DNA of 64,000 nt. Source: Mucilaginibacter sp. PPCGB 2223 (lineage in GTDB: Bacteria; Bacteroidota; Bacteroidia; Sphingobacteriales; Sphingobacteriaceae). The DNA lies in NCBI RefSeq assembly GCF_001705515.1, contig NZ_MDJS01000002.1, positions 124,001-188,000 of the forward strand, in the 5' to 3' direction. This document shows positions 1 through 8,588 of this stretch, piece after piece. Made by a program: the position numbers and the translations under genes. The stretch's first letter is position 1; each line of letters opens with the position of its first letter. Under the pieces are notes generated by a model. The model searched no databases, had not been told where the DNA came from, and saw nothing but the letters and a program-made list of their open reading frames with translations.

Positions 1-1622
1 TGACGTTCACCGGTGTTACTTCTTACTATTACAATCAGAATACCAATACCCAGATGTTACAAAGTAACATTACATCCAATAATTTTGAATGGTACAAGTT
101 TACCGGCGATGTGAATACTACTGCTACATCATCTTACACCATGTCGAAGACATTTGGTTTGATCGGCCGCTTGAATTACTCTTATAAAAGCAAATACCTT
201 TTCTCGGCAACCGTACGTCACGATGGGGCATCGCAACTGTATACTACCAATCAATGGGCTAATTTCCCCGCGTTCTCTGCAGGCTGGAGAATATCGCAGG
301 AGACTTTTATGACCGGCACCAAAAACTGGCTCGACGACCTGAAGCTTCGCGGAAGCTGGGGTATTACAGGTACAGCTAAAATTGATCCGTATAGCTCGGT
401 TTCGAACGTAGAGTCGGGGAACGCGTCTTTAGGCGGCACCACTCAGCCTATTTATAAAAACTCGCAATTTTTAACCAACCCCGATCTGACCTGGGAAAAA
501 TCAACAACAACCAATATCGGTTTGGATGCTTCTCTGTTTGGCAGCCGCATCAACCTGTCGGCCGATTATTACAATACCAATACCGATGGCGTTATCTTCG
601 CCGTGGCACTGCCAAGTATTTATGGCACCTACACTCCGGGAACAAATTATCAAACCAACATCAACATAGCCAAAACCAACAACAAAGGTTTTGAGATAGC
701 GCTGAATACGCGCAATATCGTTACCAAAGATTTTGAGTGGTCGTCGTCAATTACCTATTCGCGCAACAGGGAAACGATCCTTAAAATAACCGATGGTACC
801 GACAATGTGGCCAACACCAACACGCCATATACGCTGATGCTTGGTCAGGCGGTAAACTCTTTCCGTAATTTTAAGATAGACGGCGTTTGGCAAATAGGTC
901 AGGAAGCTGATGCTGCGGCTTTCGGAGCACGCCCCGGCGATCTGATGGTTGATATTCCGGGAATAACCCGTCTTGCAGCAGGCGTATACTCTAAACAGGT
1001 GAACGGTGTAACTACTTACTATTATACCAATCTTGCCTCGGCCCAGGCCTTTAATCCTGCGCTTACAGCCGCAAACAATGTTTATAAGCCCAGCGCTAAC
1101 GATTATGAGCCTGTAGGACATAACAGCCCCGATTGGTCGCTCGGGTTTCAAAATCAGTTCAGGTACAAGAGCTTCGACCTGACCGTATACAGCTATATGC
1201 GCTGGGGGCAAACAATCAGCTACAACATGATGGGATGGTACCAGCCAAACGGCTTTGCGACCAATGCAAGCCCTTCGAGGACATTCCCGGCTGCTTTTAA
1301 CTACTGGACGCCGACAAACCCGTCGAACGATTTCCCGGTAATGAACTACCTGTCAACAAGCTCTACCATGGTCGGCTTTTCGGGTCTGAATTATGTCGAC
1401 GGCTCCTTCTTTAAAGTCAAAAATGTAACACTTGGCTATACATTGCCAGCCACGATCGCCAAAAAGATAGCCTTGCAAAGGTTGCGTGTATATGGAACCA
1501 TTACCAACCCGCTCATCATTGCTAAAAGTCATTTCCTCAAAGATTACGACCCTGAAATGAATGGTGGGTTAGCTTACCCGTTAACTAAACAGCTTGTGTT
1601 TGGCGTAGATGTAACACTTTAA
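1..1622 (+). CDS. SusC/RagA-type TonB-dependent outer-membrane receptor, 3' part
   Basis: The reading frame is open from the first bases of the window (frame of base 3), so the gene starts upstream and only about the last 540 residues are visible. The visible part is beta-barrel, rich in aromatic and Asn/Thr residues. It contains blocks usual for SusC C-termini, such as 'GWRISQE', 'LKLRGSWGITG' and the late 'KVKNVTLGYTLP' and 'LRVYGTITNP' segments, and ends in a hydrophobic strand, 'LVFGVDVTL'. Proteins of this family import oligosaccharides or peptides across the outer membrane, powered by TonB, with a SusD lipoprotein as lid. The SusD partner follows 44 bp downstream, which supports the call. 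The substrate cannot be read from this part. Confidence 0.93.
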   Translation, partial: TFTGVTSYYYNQNTNTQMLQSNITSNNFEWYKFTGDVNTTATSSYTMSKTFGLIGRLNYSYKSKYLFSATVRHDGASQLYTTNQWANFPAFSAGWRISQETFMTGTKNWLDDLKLRGSWGITGTAKIDPYSSVSNVESGNASLGGTTQPIYKNSQFLTNPDLTWEKSTTTNIGLDASLFGSRINLSADYYNTNTDGVIFAVALPSIYGTYTPGTNYQTNINIAKTNNKGFEIALNTRNIVTKDFEWSSSITYSRNRETILKITDGTDNVANTNTPYTLMLGQAVNSFRNFKIDGVWQIGQEADAAAFGARPGDLMVDIPGITRLAAGVYSKQVNGVTTYYYTNLASAQAFNPALTAANNVYKPSANDYEPVGHNSPDWSLGFQNQFRYKSFDLTVYSYMRWGQTISYNMMGWYQPNGFATNASPSRTFPAAFNYWTPTNPSNDFPVMNYLSTSSTMVGFSGLNYVDGSFFKVKNVTLGYTLPATIAKKIALQRLRVYGTITNPLIIAKSHFLKDYDPEMNGGLAYPLTKQLVFGVDVTL

Positions 1623-1666
1623 CAGGATCGGCAAATTTTATAGCTGAAAACATAAAAAATACAAAC

Positions 1667-3733
1667 ATGAAAAATCAACATATAAAAAGAGGGATCTATA
1701 AATGCGGATTATGCCTGCTGCTTCTTGGCATGAGCATATCATCATGTAAAAAATTAGACGAGTTCAACCCAACGTCTTTATCAGAGCAAAATGTGCTCAC
1801 CAATTTCGCCGGCTGGAAAGCCTATCAAACCAATTGCTATACCGGGCTTTTTGGCTCACTCATCGGTATGCAATATGGCCTGGTTTCGGAAGTTGGTACC
1901 GACCTGTGGACGTTCTCGTTCAACAGCCACAACCAGTACAAGGATATTATGGCTTATGAAGCGTTTACTACAAGCTCGGGTATTATCAAAAACGTATGGG
2001 ATTTTGCCTGGGGATCGATCGCGGCCTGCAACAAAACCATTGCCCTCTCAACCCAGCTCACAGACGGTGCCGCCAACGCCGCCGACATCAAAACCCTGGT
2101 AGCCGAAACCAAATGCTTGCGGGCATATTATTATTCGGTAATAGTTGCGCAATTTGGCAGCGTTCCGTTAATTGTAAACGATGATCCGACAAAAACCCTG
2201 GCACCCGTACGCACGCCTATCCCCGAAATCTATACCCAGATCATAGCCGACCTGACAGCGGCTGCTGCAGATTTGCCGGTAACACCGTATCAAAACAACG
2301 CAGCGCGTGTAACCAAAAAAGCTGCGCTTGGTTTGCTTGCCCGTGTTTATGCGCAGGGCGCAGGCGAAGGGTTGAGCGAAAACGGAAAATCGTACTGGCA
2401 GCGCGCTAAGGAAGTCGCCGACGACCTGATCACCAACATGGCCTCGTATAACGCCGCGATGTATGATGATTTTGCAAAAGTGTTTGCCTCTGCCAATAAC
2501 CGGAACAACGCCGAAGCTTTATTTACAGCCTATGGCCTTAACCCTTACGATCCATCGTACGATGTATTTACGGGTAACTCTAAACCCAATATCTACCTGC
2601 ATTATTATCCCAAATTAGACGATGCATTTGGTACTGCCGATCTGTTTAAAAGGAGCGTAAACTCAAATACCTCTAACGGCTATTACGGCCGTTTGAACCA
2701 GCAGTTTGTAGCGCCTACCAAATACCTTATCAATTGCTTTAACGCGACGTATGATAAACGCTGGGAGAATACCTTCGTAACTGCGTTTGCAAACTACTCG
2801 GGTGTTCAGGCCATTGCCAGCCTTGGCAGCGGAGCCCCATCCCCTGCAAACGTAACTTATGCGGCCGCCAGCGTTACCCTTACTGCGGCAATGTGCACCA
2901 AATACGGTATCGACCCTTCGCACATAGGGCAGGTTATTTATCCGTATGCCGATGTCAATGCCAAAAATGCTTCGCAAAATGCCACATGGCAATATATCCC
3001 GATGATCTGGACCAAAGGTAATCATACAGGCACTGTTGCGGCTTTACAAACCGTTGCCAATGCCAATGTGCACCCTTACCCGCTGGCTCAGGACGAAGAC
3101 AGGTTTTTTGTTTATTTAAGCAAAGACCCGCTTACTGCAGCAGATAAAGCGACCCGCCGGTATGTAACAATCAATATTGATGACCTGTTTGATCCGTCGG
3201 ACGCGACAGGCAGTACCTACAAAGCGGTTTTATCAAACAACGGCCTGCCAAACGGCGGAGCGCTCGCCAACTTATTCCCGGCTATGATGAAGTTCAACCA
3301 CAACTTTGATGGCGGATGGCTGGGGGGTAACTTCCAGCAAAAATTAGGTAATATCATGATTATGCGGATGGCCGAAGTTTACCTGATCGACGCTGAAGCT
3401 ACCATTCACGTTGGTGGCAATGCCGCCCAATATTTAAACGTGTTGAGGCAGCGTGCCTGCAGGAACCCCGCTGATTTTAATACTGCGACCGGTATGATGC
3501 TGACCACGGCTACCATGAACGATGTTTTTGATGAATACGCCCGCGAGCTTTGTGGCGAGTATAGCCGTTGGGCGCTTTTAAAACGCGAAAAAGCATTTCA
3601 AACCCGCCTGGCATCATACAACGCTACAGCCGCCGCAAACTTTAATCCGGCTATACACTATAACCGCCCTATCCCGTTCAGCTTCCTGAGCCAGATTACC
3701 AACGCGGCGGATTTTGGTACCAACGGGTATTAA
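1667..3733 (+). CDS. SusD/RagB-family nutrient-binding outer-membrane lipoprotein
   Basis: This 688-residue protein has a lipoprotein signal peptide: a basic start, a hydrophobic run (CGLCLLLLGMSI) and the lipobox S-I-S-S-C, followed by KK-L-D-E-F, as is typical for SusD proteins. The middle is alpha-helical and TPR-like ('AETKCLRAYYYSVIVAQFGSVPLI', 'ARVTKKAALGLLARVYAQ'). The C-terminal RagB/SusD signature is 'MRMAEVYLIDAEATIHVGG...YLNVLRQRA' with 'FDEYARELCGEYSRWALLKR'. SusD proteins cap the SusC barrel on the cell surface and bind the incoming glycan or peptide. It follows a SusC-type receptor in the same direction, so the two form one transport unit. At 688 residues it is longer than the usual 500-600, with an enlarged middle region. 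The substrate is unknown. Confidence 0.93.
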   Translation: MKNQHIKRGIYKCGLCLLLLGMSISSCKKLDEFNPTSLSEQNVLTNFAGWKAYQTNCYTGLFGSLIGMQYGLVSEVGTDLWTFSFNSHNQYKDIMAYEAFTTSSGIIKNVWDFAWGSIAACNKTIALSTQLTDGAANAADIKTLVAETKCLRAYYYSVIVAQFGSVPLIVNDDPTKTLAPVRTPIPEIYTQIIADLTAAAADLPVTPYQNNAARVTKKAALGLLARVYAQGAGEGLSENGKSYWQRAKEVADDLITNMASYNAAMYDDFAKVFASANNRNNAEALFTAYGLNPYDPSYDVFTGNSKPNIYLHYYPKLDDAFGTADLFKRSVNSNTSNGYYGRLNQQFVAPTKYLINCFNATYDKRWENTFVTAFANYSGVQAIASLGSGAPSPANVTYAAASVTLTAAMCTKYGIDPSHIGQVIYPYADVNAKNASQNATWQYIPMIWTKGNHTGTVAALQTVANANVHPYPLAQDEDRFFVYLSKDPLTAADKATRRYVTINIDDLFDPSDATGSTYKAVLSNNGLPNGGALANLFPAMMKFNHNFDGGWLGGNFQQKLGNIMIMRMAEVYLIDAEATIHVGGNAAQYLNVLRQRACRNPADFNTATGMMLTTATMNDVFDEYARELCGEYSRWALLKREKAFQTRLASYNATAAANFNPAIHYNRPIPFSFLSQITNAADFGTNGY

Positions 3734-3791
3734 CAACCGGCTACAGGGTTGATTGGTTTCTCCCTGTATTTGGTTCATATTTAGTAAGCAG

Positions 3792-3822
3792 GCCCGCAGC
3801 CCAACTGCGGGCTTTGCTTTTT
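3792..3822 (+). terminator. Rho-independent terminator of the SusC/SusD operon
   Basis: A perfect 8-bp GC-rich stem (GCCCGCAG at 3792-3799, CTGCGGGC at 3805-3812) with a 5-nt loop is followed by TTTGCTTTTT. It lies about 60 bp after the SusD stop codon. Confidence 0.85.
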
Positions 3823-3925
3823 AACTTACAGGATACCGGGTATGGCAACATCATCTACATGGCCGACGACCCGCTCTTCCGCAGCTTTTGGCAAAATGTT
3901 AAGGTGCCGTTTAGTAACGCGGTGT

Positions 3926-4360
3926 TTATGGTTGGGAAGTGATGTTGAGTTTATACTCCGCTTCAAATTCGCTATAATTTAAAACGGCAATTGGTGGAAA
4001 CTGGTTGTTTTTTATTTGGTGAAGATGGCGGTCGTTACTGATGATAAAGTCGGCCTGGCTGGCTACATAACAGTCAACAAATTTGTTGTCGTCTTTATCG
4101 TTTTCAACCAACTGCCATAAATAAGACGGATTCTTTAATATGACGTTTGGTAGCCAAAGTAAATAATCGAGCGAAGCGTCGGTTAGTTCAATACCGTATC
4201 TGATACTGATCTGTTCCTGGTATTCGGTTAAAATTTCGTTAGATACCACTAACTCAAATTTGTTTTCGATAAGGGATTGGTATATCCAGTGATAACTATA
4301 ATTGGAGGCCAGCGAAACCAGGAAAATATTAGTATCCAGAAGGACGCGAAGCTTACTCAT
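3926..4360 (-). CDS. PIN-domain ribonuclease, putative toxin of a toxin-antitoxin pair
   Basis: This is a compact 144-residue PIN domain. The expected acidic metal-binding residues are visible: D9 in 'LLDTNIFL', E42 and E46 in '[10 protein letters not shown]', D96 in '[11 protein letters not shown]', and D110 in 'IISNDRHL'. This pattern matches the PIN_3 / COG1569 group ('putative toxin-antitoxin system toxin component'). PIN toxins are Mg2+-dependent RNases that usually cleave tRNA, rRNA or mRNA. The start overlaps by 8 bp the end of an upstream gene on the same strand, the usual antitoxin-toxin order. The pair is visibly more AT-rich than its neighbours, consistent with acquired DNA. The domain call is firm; toxicity is inferred. 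Confidence 0.8.
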   Translation of the reverse strand: MSKLRVLLDTNIFLVSLASNYSYHWIYQSLIENKFELVVSNEILTEYQEQISIRYGIELTDASLDYLLWLPNVILKNPSYLWQLVENDKDDNKFVDCYVASQADFIISNDRHLHQIKNNQFPPIAVLNYSEFEAEYKLNITSQP

Positions 4361-4889
4361 TTACCCAGGCGTCAAGATCTTGTTGGGTGATGTTTTTATC
4401 CTTTACCGCCTTGGCTATGTTTTTTTGAAGCTCATCACTCCTTTTTTCGAAATCCCCAAAGAGCTCTTTTTTTAGTTTTTGTTTAAAATTGAAAAGTTCA
4501 ATTGTAAATTTGTCAGTAAGATTGCGATATAGGCGCAAGACTAAAAGATATTGTTTTTCTTTTACAATTTCCACCAGCCCCCCGCTAACTTTCTCAATTT
4601 CGAGAAAAATGTCATTTTTCTCTCTAATATCTGACTGAGAAAACTTTTTGTAGATTTCCCTCAACATCTTTTTTAGAGTACGGAGATTCGTATATGCCTC
4701 CACAATGTTTTTTCTTTTTTTAAAAAGATAAATGAACTCGAGCTCAATGCGAATTAAGAAGGACATCTTCTTTTCTGAAGTTCCTACGAATGTTTTTGCT
4801 TGCTCTGATAGTTTTCGGTTTTTTTCAAAACTATCTATCAGTGCAGTCATTAGATAATGGCTATCTATAGATAACATCGGTCCTTGCAT
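4353..4889 (-). CDS. Coiled-coil protein, possible antitoxin partner of the PIN protein
   Basis: This 178-residue protein has no recognised domain. It is strongly helical and charged, with Lys/Glu-rich heptad-like stretches through most of its length. It ends in '[20 protein letters not shown]', a short amphipathic tail resembling the toxin-neutralising C-termini of PIN antitoxins. It overlaps the PIN gene by 8 bp, so translation is probably coupled. It is much longer than usual PIN antitoxins (about 70-90 residues) and lacks an obvious ribbon-helix-helix or AbrB DNA-binding N-terminus. Met5 and Met12 are alternative starts. Base composition is AT-rich. The antitoxin role is inferred only from gene order and the tail. 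Confidence 0.6.
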   Translation of the reverse strand: MQGPMLSIDSHYLMTALIDSFEKNRKLSEQAKTFVGTSEKKMSFLIRIELEFIYLFKKRKNIVEAYTNLRTLKKMLREIYKKFSQSDIREKNDIFLEIEKVSGGLVEIVKEKQYLLVLRLYRNLTDKFTIELFNFKQKLKKELFGDFEKRSDELQKNIAKAVKDKNITQQDLDAWVNE

Positions 4890-4937
4890 TAGTTATTAAA
4901 AAACAGGCAGAGTAGTATAGATTAATGTATTACTAAA

Positions 4938-4945
4938 CAAACTTA
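4938..4945 (-). promoter_or_regulatory. -7 box (TAAGTTTG) for the PIN pair
   Basis: TAAGTTTG on the minus strand matches the Bacteroidota -7 consensus TAnnTTTG, about 50 bp before the start of the 178-residue gene. A TTTTG lies 14 nt upstream, closer than the usual -33 spacing, so only the -7 half is convincing. Confidence 0.4.
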
Positions 4946-5278
4946 TAAATTTAAAACGACAAAAGATTCGCGAGAGTTTTAATTGGGGCGCCAGACTCCA
5001 CTTCCTTTCAAGCCTAACCAATCCACTCTGTGTACTTTGGCAACTAAACTTTACGAGGGTTCCAAAACGTATAAAATGTCGCGCTATATTTTATCTTATG
5101 CCATCGCTGCTTTCAGCGCGCTCTTCCTCTCAATGACATGGCGGTGAGAATAAGTCGTGGTTTCAACCCAATTTGCTTGTGAAAACGCCATCATTTTAGT
5201 ATATTTATAAGTTTTATTGCTGCTTTGGGTCGGAGCAAAGAATAAGGATCAAGGAGCAAAGACCAGCAATTTCTTTGA

Positions 5279-5300
5279 AAAATTTCTTACAATTTCCCCC
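5279..5300. repeat. Dispersed repeat A, copy 1
   Basis: A 22-bp stretch (core TTTCTTACAATTTCCCCC) is repeated exactly at 33102-33123. Both copies sit in repeat-laden spacers just before an ATACCCATAAATACCCATG element. Confidence 0.7.
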
Positions 5301-5360
5301 TTGTTTGTCATTAGTTCATTAGTCATTAAGTCATTGATTTGTTATGGCGATGAGACATGG

Positions 5361-5400
5361 GTATACCCATGAATACCCATGTGATACCCATGTGTTTGAT
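5361..5400. repeat. Short tandem repeat of ATACCCATG units
   Basis: Three units of ATACCCATG are separated by 1-2 bases, followed by GTTTGATGGG. The same unit recurs at 5469-5487 and 33321-33339. Confidence 0.7.
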
Positions 5401-5464
5401 GGGTGCTGAAAATGGGAATGTGGCCCTGGGGCTTCAGAAACGGGGATTTAGTTAAAAACTTTGC

Positions 5465-5488
5465 AAAAATACCCATAAATACCCATGT
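5465..5488. repeat. Dispersed repeat B (ATACCCATAAATACCCATG), copy 1
   Basis: A 24-bp stretch is identical to 33317-33340. It lies about 165 bp after repeat A here and about 195 bp after it at the second locus, so A and B form a recurring composite spacer element. Confidence 0.7.
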
Positions 5489-5652
5489 GTTTGGTTCACT
5501 GGTTCATTAGTCATTTGTGATTGTATGGAGTAGAAACATGTTTGAAGCCGAGGGCTATAAGCAAAAAAGCAATCCCTTGATGACTCTGCAAGTCGGGGAT
5601 TGCTTTGAGAGAATTTGCATATCTGCACATCCTCACATTTGCACATTAAAAA

Positions 5653-8118
5653 TTAGTTCCCGGTATTCACCCGGCCTTTTTCGCTTTCGGCACCGGTTTG
5701 GTGCTGTCGGGCCTTAATTTTTGAATTACCAAAGTTATAGGTAAAGGTCAGGCGCGCAATCTGGGTTTCGTTCTTTTGGTGAAACGCAAAGTTGAGGCTT
5801 TGGTACAGGCTGGTCGCGGCGTTTTTGCGGGTGTTAAACACATCGCTCACCGAAAACTTAACGCTGGCTTTTTTATTGAACAATGCCTGGCTTATGCCCA
5901 TATCTGTCCAGTATTGCGCTTTTAGTTTTAAAACCGCATAGGTTTGTGGCGACTGGTAGCCTGTCGAAATCTCGGCCCTTAATGTTTTGTTCAGCTGCAA
6001 GCTTTGGGTCGCCCTGAACTGCGCCGCAGGTGCACCGGCATCCAGGTCGGCGCCAAGCAATGCCTTGCTCTTTATCAGTAAGTAGTTGGCGTTTAAGTTT
6101 GCATTACCGCTCCACCACTTGGTAAAGGTATAAGGCACGTTGATGTTGATATTGTAAACATCCTGTGTGTTTAAGTTGAGGGTGGTTTGATAGGTCGACT
6201 TCCGGGCGTTATCGGGCAGGATGATCTGCGTGATCACATCGTAGGTATGGCTATAGTTCAAACTTACGTTGATGGTGTGCTTATAAGTATAATCAACTTC
6301 GAACGAGTTGGTATACTGCGGGTTTAAAAAAGGGTTGCCTTTTTCGTAGGTGTACTGGTCTAAATTGTATTGGAAAGGGTTAAGGTTATCGTATTGCGGC
6401 CTGTCGATGCGGCGGCTGTACGAAAAGCCGATCTCATGGTTAGCTGATAAGCTGTGGTTGATAAATACGCTCGGGAAAAGATCAGTATATGTTCTGTCGA
6501 CAATTTGTTTGGTAGTAAGCGAGTTACCGATAGAATGGGTGTTTTCGGCCCTTAAACCTATCTGTACCTGTGTTTTTTTGTATACCCTGCTCAGGTTAAC
6601 ATAAGCAGCGGTTACGGTTTCTTTATAGATAAAGTGGTTGGTGCGTGTGGTATCGTTCACAAAAGCGCCACCGCTGTTTTGTAGCTGGGCCTGCAGGTTG
6701 TTATCGGTTTTAACATAGCTGGATTTTAGCCCGGCTTCAAATTTCATGGTTTTATGGAAAGGCAGGGTATAATCGATCTTTTCGGTATTGATCTCGATGT
6801 TTGATGGCGATTGGTTGCGCTGGATAAGCGGCGGGTGCTGCTGGCTTTCGTTGGCAAACAGGTAATAGTTGTTATACAGCGCGTTGTTGGTGTTGGTAAA
6901 GTTGGTATAATCAACATCAAAGTTGATCTCCTGGCCTAAGCTGTCGATGCGGAATTTATCGTTCAGGTCAAACTCATAATTATGATAGGTTTGACTGATG
7001 GTCGACGTGGTGTTTTGCAGCGAATCGGTAAGGCCCGGTTTTGAACCGATTGAAGTATTGTTAACGTTTCTGTCGTTTTCGCCATTATAATAACCGCTAA
7101 ACAAAAGGCCTATGCTATTCTTTTTACCCATATCATAATCAACACCTAAACGATAAGTGTTGTTATACCTGCTCGATGGCATAAATGTATGCTGTGTAAA
7201 ATAGGTTTGTTTGCCAGAGGTATCGATGAGCCGGTCGATATAAATATCGTTTGAGTTTTGCCTGCCGCCTATATTGTATGAGCCATAAAAGTTGAGGTTG
7301 CCCTCTTTATGATTGATAGATAGCGTGGCGTTGCCTTTGGGATAGGCGCCGTATCCGCCTGTTGCAGTTATGGTACCGTTAGTGCCGACAGAGCTGTTCT
7401 TTTTCAGTACGATATTGATGATACCCGAAGTACCCGCAGCATCGTACTTAGCCGAAGGGTTGGTAATGATCTCGATCGACTTGATCGTGCTGCCATCGGT
7501 AGAATGTAACAGGGTAGCCAGTTGTGCCGATGATAAGTGCGTCAACTTGTCGTTTATCATTACGGTGACGCCTTGTTTGCCTTTAACGCTGATGTTATCG
7601 TCTTTATCAACCGTAACGCCCGGAGCACGTTCCAATATCTCCATAGCATCGTTGCCGGCAGCCAGTACGCTGTTCTCAACGTTCATTACCATACGGTCGA
7701 GTTTGCGCTCAACCAGGGGTTTGGTTGAGGTAATTTCGACGCCTTTGAGCACTTTTGATGTGCTGGCGAGTCTTAGTGCAGGCACGCTAACTTCAGGCGC
7801 GCCTGCATTAACTACGGTAGGTTTGCTGTAGCTTTTGGCATAACCAACCACGGTAGCGCGTACAATATAGGTACCGGTGGCCACATGGTCGAAGTTGTAA
7901 GCGCCGATATCGTTAGTAATGGCGCCTTTAACCAGTGATGAATCTTTAGCCTTTAATAAAGCTACAGTTGCAAAGGGCGCGCCTTTGCCGGTTTCATCGA
8001 CAACCGAGCCGCTTACTTTATATGCTGGCTTGGCGGGCGTTTGCGCTAATGCGGCTGTAACTACCAGGCAGGCGGTAGCGGTGAGCAGTATCAGTATTTT
8101 AATGTAAAGTGGTTTCAT
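5653..8118 (-). CDS. Outer-membrane beta-barrel receptor with carboxypeptidase-like N-domain
   Basis: This 821-residue protein has a cleavable signal peptide (basic start, ILILLTATACLVVTAALAQ). A CarboxypepD_reg-like domain follows at about 30-115 ('VSGSVVDETGKGAPFATVALL...'). Next is a TonB-receptor plug at about 120-240, with 'AMEILERAPGVTVDKDDNISVKG', 'VTVMINDKLT' and 'SIEIITNPSAKYDAAGTSGIINIVLKK'. A long beta-barrel of the OMP_b-brl_3 type runs to the C-terminus, ending 'QIARLTFTYNFG' followed by a short Lys/Gln-rich tail. The family is TonB-dependent, but members are usually not paired with SusD, and none is nearby. Substrates are often siderophores, metals or peptides and cannot be read here. 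It is transcribed alone, and no terminator is obvious in the 3' repeat spacer. Confidence 0.9.
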   Translation of the reverse strand: MKPLYIKILILLTATACLVVTAALAQTPAKPAYKVSGSVVDETGKGAPFATVALLKAKDSSLVKGAITNDIGAYNFDHVATGTYIVRATVVGYAKSYSKPTVVNAGAPEVSVPALRLASTSKVLKGVEITSTKPLVERKLDRMVMNVENSVLAAGNDAMEILERAPGVTVDKDDNISVKGKQGVTVMINDKLTHLSSAQLATLLHSTDGSTIKSIEIITNPSAKYDAAGTSGIINIVLKKNSSVGTNGTITATGGYGAYPKGNATLSINHKEGNLNFYGSYNIGGRQNSNDIYIDRLIDTSGKQTYFTQHTFMPSSRYNNTYRLGVDYDMGKKNSIGLLFSGYYNGENDRNVNNTSIGSKPGLTDSLQNTTSTISQTYHNYEFDLNDKFRIDSLGQEINFDVDYTNFTNTNNALYNNYYLFANESQQHPPLIQRNQSPSNIEINTEKIDYTLPFHKTMKFEAGLKSSYVKTDNNLQAQLQNSGGAFVNDTTRTNHFIYKETVTAAYVNLSRVYKKTQVQIGLRAENTHSIGNSLTTKQIVDRTYTDLFPSVFINHSLSANHEIGFSYSRRIDRPQYDNLNPFQYNLDQYTYEKGNPFLNPQYTNSFEVDYTYKHTINVSLNYSHTYDVITQIILPDNARKSTYQTTLNLNTQDVYNININVPYTFTKWWSGNANLNANYLLIKSKALLGADLDAGAPAAQFRATQSLQLNKTLRAEISTGYQSPQTYAVLKLKAQYWTDMGISQALFNKKASVKFSVSDVFNTRKNAATSLYQSLNFAFHQKNETQIARLTFTYNFGNSKIKARQHQTGAESEKGRVNTGN

Positions 8119-8314
8119 ATATGATATAATTGTGATAAAAAATTGTCAATAAAAATCCCATTAAAAGAAATCGCCTTCTTTTTTAATTATAAATGTTAGT
8201 TAATAATTATTTGTTACTCCCGATGCAGGAGGTGGGGGTTGCACTCATCATATTTACCGGGCGTTTGGTAGTAAGATGCAAGTTAGGTGGCTTTGGTTAC
8301 ACCAATTTTTAATT

Positions 8315-8581
8315 TTATTTAAAAAAAGGTACCAGTTGGTTCAAAATACTGCTATCAATAAAATGCAGCGAGTTTTTAAAAGCGGTTGATATACAGCCAA
8401 GCCCTGCAATGCAGCGAAGTTTTTCTTTTTTTGTTTTTTTCAGGCAATAAGCGCGCAGCCCGGGATTTATCCCCAGGCCGCAGAGTTGCCTATTGTTTGA
8501 TACGCTGTATGTATTTGGAGTTTTGATGCCTGCACCATTGAAAGTGAAGATCATCATACAAAAAACTAAAGCGTGTTTCAT
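8315..8581 (-). CDS. Small putative secreted protein, unknown function
   Basis: This 88-residue frame starts 7 bp after the stop of the PspC gene on the same strand, so it could be the last gene of the PadR-PspC unit. The N-terminus MKHALVFCMMIFTFNGAG looks like a weak signal peptide. The rest is basic, with four Cys, and matches no family I recognise. No ribosome-binding site is visible, but most genes here lack one. Coding character is modest, so it may be a chance open frame in the spacer. Confidence 0.35.
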   Translation of the reverse strand: MKHALVFCMMIFTFNGAGIKTPNTYSVSNNRQLCGLGINPGLRAYCLKKTKKEKLRCIAGLGCISTAFKNSLHFIDSSILNQLVPFFK

Positions 8582-8588
8582 AGCTGTT

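Larger units (their letters stand above)
4890..5652. other. Repeat-rich spacer without a credible gene
   Basis: No coding region is supported in these 763 bp. The spacer holds pieces of at least three intergenic repeat families, two of which recur at 33.1-33.3 kb. The stretch 5565-5615, containing 'caatccc...gggattgctttg', resembles the dispersed 'GCAATCCC/GATTGCTTC' repeat of Sphingobacteriaceae. A short open frame at 5452-5646 (minus) runs through these repeats and looks artefactual. Confidence 0.6.

Noticed and set aside
747..1211. Long antisense frames inside receptor, metG and kinase genes (for example 747-1211, 19599-20051, 33698-34435)
   Set aside because: They are antisense shadows of well-supported genes, lacking domains of their own.
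5361..5488. Possible CRISPR because of repeated ATACCCATG units
   Set aside because: Units are 9 bp with 1-2 bp gaps and no spacers; no cas gene is in the window.
5452..5646. 64-codon minus-strand frame
   Set aside because: It runs through intergenic repeats and has no signal, domain or neighbour support.
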